Source of the DNA: an uncultured Holophagaceae bacterium
GTDB lineage: Bacteria > Acidobacteriota > Holophagae > Holophagales > Holophagaceae
Direction: 5' to 3'
Assembly: GCA_903927605.1 (NCBI GenBank)
Contig: CAIYNT010000171.1
Location: 1-9,959, forward strand
Length of the DNA: 9,959 nt
Shown here: one piece after another, positions 1 through 4,753 of the stretch
Numbering within the stretch: the stretch's first letter is position 1
Layout of the letters: the number at the start of each line of letters is the position of its first letter
The notes under the pieces: model-generated
Databases searched by the model: none
The model's input: only the letters and a program-made list of their open reading frames with translations
Told to the model about the DNA's origin: nothing
Program-made: the position numbers and the translations under genes

Positions 1-40
1 GAATTACATAGGAACCCCGGCTGGGCCTTGGGGGAGTCAC

Positions 41-91
41 TGTGACGATGTGACGATGTGACGATGTGACGATGTGACGATGGTGACGATG
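41..91. repeat. Short tandem repeat, 8-bp unit TGTGACGA
   Basis: Five perfect head-to-tail copies of TGTGACGA occupy 41-80, and a sixth copy at 81-89 carries one extra G. The array is preceded by GTCAC at 36-40, so its left edge forms the small palindrome GTCAC-T-GTGAC (36-46). No gene overlaps it. It lies about 130 bases beyond the stop codon of the primase-like gene. It could be iteron-like or simply a slippage-generated microsatellite; the sequence alone does not decide. Confidence 0.9.
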
Positions 92-192
92 TATTCCCTT
101 TCTCTGCTCTTTTCTAAAGCACCCTGCAGGGAAGTGGATCAAGGCTGAGACTTCAACCAGCCAAGTATCGGAAATGAAAAGAAATGCGTTTC

Positions 193-210
193 CATCGTCA
201 CGATCGTCAC
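193..210. repeat. Inverted copies of the upstream repeat
   Basis: Two adjacent 9-base units, CATCGTCAC and GATCGTCAC, are the reverse complement of the GTGACGATG motif that makes up the array at 41-91. They sit about 100 bases away, just beyond the stop codon of the minus-strand gene ending at 220. Together the two blocks form a direct array plus an inverted pair. Confidence 0.75.
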
Positions 211-219
211 GGCTTGTAG

Positions 220-876
220 TCATTCAGGTCGATAGTCATCGTCGTCCTTGTTCGGTTTCGGTGTTGGGAAGTGTTTCTCGAACTCGCGTTCCCGCTCCGG
301 GTCCCATCCATCTAGATCGTCTAAATCAGACGGATTCGCGCCCAAGCCTTGAGCAGGTGGTGGAGCGTGATGATCTCCGGCAGGTACGTCCTTGCTCCTA
401 CCGGGGGAGGCCGATTTCCCTTCGATGGGTACCAGCGCCCAGCGGATTCCATTTCGGTCCTTCTCGCCTTGGCGAACAAACCGATGCCCCAGGACAGGCC
501 GGTCCTGGTAATTCCGCAGGATGTACCCCAGGGATTGCCCCAGAGTCTGCCCTCTGCCACCCTCGCCCTCCCGACGCGACAGCTCACGAGCAGCGTTCAC
601 AAGGTCGACGATCGCACCTCCCAGGTTCGTAACCCGGTCGGCAAAGGCCGTGGCATGGTGACTACCGCCCTGGGGGAACGCCTCCTGCCAGCTCAGCACG
701 AGCACTTCCAGAGCATCCCGCTCGGGGTCATGTTGGCACTCGCCACGGACGGTGCGCTCACAGGGATCCACTGCCATGGCCCAGAAGACGGCCTCGCGGA
801 TCAGGTGGTCCCAGGCTTCATAGGACCCAAGTGGTCGCGAGATCAACCGAGGAGAACCCGCCAGGGTGGCGTCCAA
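220..876 (-). CDS. Hypothetical protein resembling the C-terminal end of a mobile-element primase/ATPase; probably truncated
   Basis: The 218-residue product starts at a TTG (876-874) and stops with TGA at 220. Residues 15-40 (RPLGSYEAWDHLI..., then ...AMAVDPCE) match the pattern PxGSxExWxxLVRxALxW...DPC that I associate with the tail of large primase-polymerase/helicase-like ATPases of phages, plasmids and integrative elements. Residues about 90-145 (AIVDLVNAARELS, LGYILRNYQDRPVLGHRFV, then a WALV strand) fit the final winged-helix-like segment of such proteins. The catalytic primase and Walker-box ATPase parts are absent, and the frame upstream of 876 does not resemble the missing portion, so the homology seems to begin abruptly near the start. 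The last 60 residues are proline-rich and then acidic, with an Asp run near the end. It may be a non-functional remnant or an independently expressed small protein. The family assignment rests on remembered motif patterns, not on a search. Confidence 0.5.
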   Translation of the reverse strand: MDATLAGSPRLISRPLGSYEAWDHLIREAVFWAMAVDPCERTVRGECQHDPERDALEVLVLSWQEAFPQGGSHHATAFADRVTNLGGAIVDLVNAARELSRREGEGGRGQTLGQSLGYILRNYQDRPVLGHRFVRQGEKDRNGIRWALVPIEGKSASPGRSKDVPAGDHHAPPPAQGLGANPSDLDDLDGWDPEREREFEKHFPTPKPNKDDDDYRPE

Positions 877-1132
877 AAGAACAAAGAGGAATGACGGCTT
901 GAACCTGACCCAAGAGGAGTCGGAATCCCTTGGGGTGGTGTTTCCGGAAGACCCGACCCCGGTATCCGTAGACAGGCGGGAGCATCCCTTTCATGAGCAG
1001 ATCAGTGGGTCTCTGACCGAAGATGACGTGACCGAAGCCCTGACCGGCGAAGTGACTCCGGAAAGCCGCGAGGACGTAGAGGATCTCTTCGCTGACTTGC
1101 AGGAGGAAGAGGCGGATAGGCAGGGGGACTAG
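866..1132 (+). CDS. Small acidic hypothetical protein
   Basis: This 88-residue frame starts at GTG 866 with a possible AGGAG about 12 bases upstream, and ends at TAG 1130-1132. The product has a basic N-terminus (MASKRTKR) followed by a strongly acidic body rich in Glu and Asp, with a likely helical tail (REDVEDLFADLQEEEADRQ). Third codon positions are mostly G or C, as in neighbouring genes, which favours real coding. The start overlaps by 11 bases the divergent start of the primase-like gene. A later TTG start at 899 would avoid that overlap. I do not recognise the family, and it has no membrane segment or signal peptide. Small acidic proteins of this kind are common next to mobile-element genes, but no function can be assigned. 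Confidence 0.42.
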   Translation: MASKRTKRNDGLNLTQEESESLGVVFPEDPTPVSVDRREHPFHEQISGSLTEDDVTEALTGEVTPESREDVEDLFADLQEEEADRQGD

Positions 1133-1223
1133 GGTCTGATTTCAAAGTGGGGTGTGGCCGCGCAAGGGGCGCCACCCACACGCCGGAAAGGATGTTCTCA
1201 GCATCGTGAACGCCACGGATCAT

Positions 1224-2054
1224 ATGCAACTCCACATCGTCACCTACAACATCCACAAGGGGTTCTCGCAATTCCATCAGCACCTGATGGTGTACGAGTT
1301 GCGGGAGCAATTGCGGGACCTTGATCCAGACATTGTGTTTCTCCAGGAGGTCCAGGGGCGGCACAGCAGAAATGCCAAAAAGATTGAAGACTGGCCCTAC
1401 AAGCCCCAGTACGAATTCCTGGCGGAGGATGTCTGGCAATCCACCGCCTATGGGGGCAACGTGATCTATGGGCACGGGCACCATGGCAACGCGATCCTTG
1501 CCCGTTTTCCGATCGAGCACTCACACAATCAGGACGTCACCCAACTGCGGTTCGAGCGGCGGGGCTTGCTGCATTGCACCATTCACCTACCAGGCCTGAC
1601 CAAGGCGCTGCACTGTGTCTGTGTCCATCTCTCGATGTTCGCCCGCTCTCGGCGCCGGCAGATGGATGCTCTCGCCGGGTACCTCGAGGACATTGCCGAC
1701 CCCGACTCGCCCCTCATTATTGCCGGTGACTTCAACGACTGGCGGAACGAGGCCGATGAATTACTGGCCCGTCGCCTTGGGATGATTGAGGCATTCGGAG
1801 GAGCGTTTGGCAGTCTCGATTCGCCCGGCCGGAGTTTTCCCTCCAAGCGACCCTTGTTGCGGCTGGATCGCATCTATGTACGCGGCTTTACGGTCGAACT
1901 GGCCGAAATGCATTCCGGTGCGCCTTGGTCGAAGATCTCAGACCATGCCGCACTCTCAGCGCATCTGGATTGGGCCCGCATTGAGCCGCCAGCCCTGGGG
2001 GCAGGAGCCTCGGCCGTAAAGGGAAGGCACCTCGACCCTGCGAATACGGGGTGA
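1224..2054 (+). CDS. Endonuclease/exonuclease/phosphatase (EEP) family metal-dependent hydrolase
   Basis: The product belongs to the EEP fold shared by DNase I, exonuclease III and inositol/sphingolipid phosphatases, which cleave phosphoester bonds with a divalent metal. Counting from ATG 1224 (276 residues), the signature residues are all present: N9 in TYNIHKG, E42 in FLQEV, the core around YGGNV and HHGNAIL (78-91), H135 in VHLS, D169 and N171 in GDFNDW, D215 in LDRIYV, and D240-H241 in SDHAAL. The conserved fold begins at QLHIVTYN, so ATG 1224 is preferred. In-frame GTGs at 1206 and 1152 would add 6 or 24 residues; 1206 has an AAAGGA 13 bases upstream, so it remains possible. There is no signal peptide, so it is probably cytoplasmic; the substrate (nucleic acid or phospholipid) cannot be told. 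The domain is complete by about residue 250. The final 12-13 residues are read in another frame from a decayed transposase fragment, so the original C-terminus has been replaced. Confidence 0.9.
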   Translation: MQLHIVTYNIHKGFSQFHQHLMVYELREQLRDLDPDIVFLQEVQGRHSRNAKKIEDWPYKPQYEFLAEDVWQSTAYGGNVIYGHGHHGNAILARFPIEHSHNQDVTQLRFERRGLLHCTIHLPGLTKALHCVCVHLSMFARSRRRQMDALAGYLEDIADPDSPLIIAGDFNDWRNEADELLARRLGMIEAFGGAFGSLDSPGRSFPSKRPLLRLDRIYVRGFTVELAEMHSGAPWSKISDHAALSAHLDWARIEPPALGAGASAVKGRHLDPANTG

Positions 2055-2199
2055 AGGCGAGCCTCGCGGTTACACACAAGGAGAGCTTCGCGGTGGGCGC
2101 CATGAGTTGCCCAGAAAATCCGTACGACGGCCACACACCCTTCACGGCTAGCTCGACCGAGCGGAACGGCACACGGGCCAGGTGCCTGCCAGGACCTTC
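2015..2199 (+). pseudogene. IS5-type DDE transposase fragment (frameshifted, with a nonsense codon)
   Basis: Translation from 2015 gives RKGKAPRPCEYGVKA..., then LAVTHKE, then ENPYDGHT. This is the well-known stretch of IS5-group DDE transposases with consensus near KGKAHKPYEFGVKxS, THKE and GNPYDGHTL. At 2132-2140 the reading CAC-AC-ACC has two extra bases (an AC dinucleotide). Skipping them, the next frame continues as HTLHG, a TAG stop at 2149-2151 where Gln (CAG) is expected, then LDRAERHTGQVPARTF to 2199, again as in the family. Neither the N-terminal part nor the downstream VDRGYRGH segment and catalytic Glu region was found, and no terminal inverted repeats were seen. It is therefore a short internal relic, overlapping the 3' end of the EEP gene. 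Matches are from memory of the family consensus. Confidence 0.66.
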
Positions 2200-2280
2200 G
2201 GGAAAAACAGACCATTGGCTGTGTGGTTCGGCAAATCCGATTCGAACCGGGCGCGACATAGCACCGATTCTCCGGCGTCC

Positions 2281-2727
2281 TCACTGGAAATCGACTTCGT
2301 CCGATAGCTCGTTCCGATCTTCTTTCCCAGCGGATGGGAAGAGGGTGGCTAGGCGGTCGCCCACCATGTGAATCACCTCCACTAGCCCCTCGGTGAATGC
2401 CCCATCGCGAAAATGGGAGGAAAGGCACGCCGATGCGTCGTGCCAAAAGTCCTGTCCGACCCTTTCGTGGATACCAGCGTCTCCAAGGATGACAAATTTC
2501 TTCCGGCTAGGCACCAGAAAGATGAGCACACCGTTGCGGTCCGCGGTGTTCTCCATACCGAGTCGACGGAACGCTTTTCCCGCGGTCTTCTCCACGTTCC
2601 CCCAGAAAAAGGGCGCCACGGAAACCCGAATCTCTCCCGAGGTGACCCGCTCCGCCTCCCGGATGGCCTCCACCACCCGCACCTGATCCACGCACTTCCT
2701 TAGGCTTCCGCAGCTCATGCCCACCAT
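2281..2727 (-). CDS. Soluble TPM domain protein
   Basis: This 148-residue protein carries a TPM domain (named for TLP18.3, Psb32 and MOLO-1) over about residues 18-130: SGEIRVSVAP (30-39), the hydrophobic core NGVLIFLVPSRKKFVILGD (65-83) and SSHFRDGAFTEGLVEVI (103-119). Unlike its upstream neighbour it has no signal peptide, membrane helix or glycine-rich tail, so it is probably cytoplasmic. The reading frame stays open to 2820, but a start at ATG 2727 (or ATG 2718) places it 16 bases after the stop of the preceding TPM gene and just before the conserved part; a start further upstream would overlap that gene and add Gly/Arg-rich sequence unlike the family. It is the last gene of the lemA-TPM-TPM operon. 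TPM domains have been linked to phosphatase activity in the plant thylakoid member, but the bacterial role is uncertain. Confidence 0.86.
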   Translation of the reverse strand: MVGMSCGSLRKCVDQVRVVEAIREAERVTSGEIRVSVAPFFWGNVEKTAGKAFRRLGMENTADRNGVLIFLVPSRKKFVILGDAGIHERVGQDFWHDASACLSSHFRDGAFTEGLVEVIHMVGDRLATLFPSAGKEDRNELSDEVDFQ

Positions 2728-2743
2728 GCGGCCCCCCCGTCTC

Positions 2744-3472
2744 TCACCATGATCCCGATGCCCCCCCACCGCCGGATCGCCCGCCACCCCCGGACCAGCC
2801 GCTGTCACCGCCACCCCCACCGCGCCCCCCGGAGAAGATGCTAAAGAGAAGCCAGACGGCCATGCCCGGATGAGTGAGGGCCAGAGCGAGAAACGCCAAG
2901 CCCAGCACGCCGATGATGAGCCATCCCCCTAGCCCAATGGGTTGGGCTCCTCGCTGGCTGCGGTGTTCGGGTTCTCGTGCAGAGGCCTCGCCATCGACTA
3001 CCTTCAGGATTCGATCCACCCCCTCGTTGATGGCCCCATCGGCGTCCCCACTCTTAAGCTTGGGCACAATCGATTCACGAATGATCCGCGACGCCACGAT
3101 GTCGGGAATCTGCCCTTCCAGGCCATATCCCACTTCGATGCGGAGCTTTTGGTCCCCGGTGAAAACGAAAAGCACCAGGCCATCGTCCAGACCCTTGCGG
3201 CCCACCTTCCAGGCGGCGAAGGCCCGCACGGTCCAGTCCTCCAGAGGATCCCCGCCGGTGCTGCCTCCGATCCACACCAGCACTTGGTGGCCGGTGCCCT
3301 TTTGGTAGGCCTTCAGGCGCTGGTCCAAGCCTTCCCGAGTGGCTGGGGAGAGAAGGTTTGAACCGTCCGTCACCCAACGCGTGGGTGGGGGTGGCAAAGC
3401 CGCCTGAGCCCCCAGGAACAACCCGCCCCAGAGACCCGCGAGCAACCCGATCAGGACAAGAATGCGCCGCAT
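2744..3472 (-). CDS. YgcG-like exported TPM domain protein with C-terminal membrane anchor and Gly-rich tail
   Basis: The 242-residue product has an N-terminal signal peptide (basic MRR, a Leu/Gly hydrophobic core to about residue 20, cleavage plausible after GAQA at 24), a TPM domain at about 32-160 (TDGSNLLSP, HQVLVWIGGST, DDGLVLFVFTGDQKLRIEVG, GLEGQIPD), a hydrophobic region at about 181-212 able to form one or two membrane helices, and a glycine-rich tail ending GGGGASGSW, the ending typical of YgcG/TPM proteins. The TPM domain is therefore placed outside the cytoplasmic membrane and tethered at the C-terminus. It starts at ATG 3472, 12 bases after the lemA stop, with only a weak ribosome-binding site, which suggests translation coupled to lemA. 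LemA and TPM genes recur together in many bacteria and are thought to act in the same envelope complex; the biochemical role is not settled. Confidence 0.93.
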   Translation of the reverse strand: MRRILVLIGLLAGLWGGLFLGAQAALPPPPTRWVTDGSNLLSPATREGLDQRLKAYQKGTGHQVLVWIGGSTGGDPLEDWTVRAFAAWKVGRKGLDDGLVLFVFTGDQKLRIEVGYGLEGQIPDIVASRIIRESIVPKLKSGDADGAINEGVDRILKVVDGEASAREPEHRSQRGAQPIGLGGWLIIGVLGLAFLALALTHPGMAVWLLFSIFSGGRGGGGGDSGWSGGGGRSGGGGASGSW

Positions 3473-3484
3473 GAGAGCGGGTGG

Positions 3485-4096
3485 CTAGAAGGCGACTTTG
3501 GGCGCCGCTTCAGCCCCGGGCTGGGCCTTGAAGTAGGCCCGTTCCCGGAACCGGTCGCCGAAGAACCCCGCCATCATGACCGTTGGGAAGCTGTTGCGCT
3601 TGGTATTGAAGGCCTGGGCCGCCTGATTGAAACGCATGCGCTCCACCGCGATGCGGTTCTCGGTACCCTCCAACTGGGCCTGCAGGTCCCTAAAATTCTG
3701 GGTGGCCTTGAGGTCAGGGTATTTCTCGACCACCACCAGCAGCCGGGAAAGCGCCGAACCTAGACCTTCCTGTGCCTTCTGGAAATTAGCCATGGCTTCC
3801 GGAGACCCCGGGGCCTTGCCACCTGTGGAAACCTGGCCCACCTTGGCCCGGGCCTCTGTGACGGCTACGAACGTATCCTTCTCGAAGGCCGCGGCGCCTT
3901 TCACCGTTTCCACCAGATTTGGGACAAGGTCGGCCCGCCGCTGGTAAACGTTTTCCACTTGCCCCCACTGGGCGTCAACTGCCTGACCGAGGCTGTTCAG
4001 CCCATTGTAGGACCCCATCATCCCCAGGCCCAGCACCACCACCAGCAGCAGCAACAGCCCACCGCACCCCAACGCGATCTTTCCGCCCAATCCCAT
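3485..4096 (-). CDS. lemA: LemA family membrane protein
   Basis: The 203-residue product shows the full LemA plan: a short N-terminus, one membrane helix (about residues 7-28), then a cytoplasm- or periplasm-facing helical bundle. Family hallmarks are SYNGLNSLGQAVDAQW (29-44), the nearly invariant QRRADLVPNLVETV (52-65), ENRIAVERMRFN (146-157), and a C-terminal FKAQPGAEAAPKVAF ending. The start is ATG 4096, fixed by TTTGGAGGAACC directly upstream; longer in-frame extensions lack family similarity. LemA was named from Listeria, where it was linked to antigen presentation of a peptide, and homologues are widespread with no firmly assigned activity. Here it leads a three-gene minus-strand operon with two TPM proteins, a common arrangement that implies a joint envelope function. 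Any lemA promoter must lie between 4097 and about 4400; no convincing -35/-10 pair was identified. Confidence 0.96.
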   Translation of the reverse strand: MGLGGKIALGCGGLLLLLVVVLGLGMMGSYNGLNSLGQAVDAQWGQVENVYQRRADLVPNLVETVKGAAAFEKDTFVAVTEARAKVGQVSTGGKAPGSPEAMANFQKAQEGLGSALSRLLVVVEKYPDLKATQNFRDLQAQLEGTENRIAVERMRFNQAAQAFNTKRNSFPTVMMAGFFGDRFRERAYFKAQPGAEAAPKVAF

Positions 4097-4099
4097 GGT

Positions 4100-4109
4100 T
4101 CCTCCAAAG
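4100..4109 (-). promoter_or_regulatory. Ribosome-binding site of lemA
   Basis: On the minus strand TTTGGAGGAA ends a few bases before ATG 4096. It is among the strongest Shine-Dalgarno matches in the window, and it decides the lemA start against longer in-frame alternatives reaching 4297. Confidence 0.7.
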
Positions 4110-4192
4110 GAATACCACTCAGCATACTCGTTAGGTGCGCCATGCTGCGCTGGGCCACCGCCGAACCTCGCGAAAGGCCAGTTGAGGGGATC

Positions 4193-4221
4193 GTGGAGTC
4201 GGGTAGGAGAAAAAACTCCAC
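4193..4221. repeat. Inverted repeat in the lemA leader
   Basis: GTGGAGT (4193-4199) and ACTCCAC (4215-4221) are perfect 7-base complements separated by 15 bases that include an A-run. The repeat lies about 100 bases upstream of the lemA start, in otherwise unassigned DNA. It could be an operator or a leader hairpin, or chance. Confidence 0.3.
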
Positions 4222-4415
4222 CCTGAACCAGGAAATACTCCGACGAAGACACCTCTCTTCCCGTCAATGAATCTGTTAGGTTGGCTCGGCTGGGCAAGCC
4301 ACGTTCGCATGAACATTGTCGGGTGAAGGATCAACAGAGGGTACGGTGATCCTGTCGTGGTAGGTCGTCCAGCCCCTGGAAAGGGCACCTGAAGCCATTT
4401 GCGGGTCATGGATCC

Positions 4416-4575
4416 CCTGGCCCAATGGTCACGGCCAGGGATGGGAACGTTGAGCCTGCGCACGATCTTGGCGAGGTCGACATCCGAGATGCCAACTTCG
4501 CCGCAAGCTTGTGCACCGATTCGCCCCACAGCACTTTGTAGAGCCCGCCCCCGTGACGTGATCCAGGTTCAGCAT
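4416..4575 (-). pseudogene. Frameshifted remnant of an unidentified conserved protein (N-terminal segment)
   Basis: On the minus strand an ATG (4575-4573) preceded by GGGAGA opens MLNLDHVTGA. A second frame from 4543 to 4496 reads LYKVLWGESVHKLAAK, and a third from 4493 to 4416 reads GISDVDLAKIVRRLNVP, then IPGRDHWAR. Joined, they match a pattern I recognise from many uncharacterised bacterial proteins: LYxxVWxEPxxxVAxxYGISDxxLAKxCRRLxVPxPxRGxWAK, probably a small helix-turn-helix-like N-terminal module. Each joint fits loss of a single base (near 4544 and near 4494), so no complete protein can be made. Continuation beyond 4416 toward lemA is not recognisable. The rest of the gap 4097-4753, including 4600-4753 next to the peptidase stop, holds nothing else that I can identify. 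Confidence 0.5.
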
Positions 4576-4753
4576 CGGTGTCTCCCAGAAGTTGAACCGA
4601 AGGTAGGGCCTCTTGCCGTTCCCTGCACCCCCCCGGAGAATCCCTGTTCAGGATCTAGGGAATTCCGATCCCATCCCAACCCAACCACCCAGCCGGGCTG
4701 GAACAAAGGCCCCGACCCTGGTTGGTTTCCGTCCGATCGAACTTTGAAGAGGC

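Noticed and set aside
41..91. Possible CRISPR array
   Set aside because: Units of 8 bases are directly contiguous with no spacers, and no Cas gene is present.
349..894. Long plus-strand open frame opposite the primase-like gene
   Set aside because: The recognisable motifs are on the minus strand; this frame is antisense, contains no known motif, and reflects GC-rich codon usage.
2210..2265. GATTCGAACCGG near 2238-2249 looks like a reversed tRNA T-arm
   Set aside because: The T-stem does not pair on either strand beyond three base pairs, and no D-arm, anticodon arm or acceptor stem can be built around it; it is a near-palindrome only.
4600..4753. Terminator for the S9 peptidase
   Set aside because: Only GGAATTCC and scattered C/G runs are present; no stable stem followed by a T-run was found on the minus strand.
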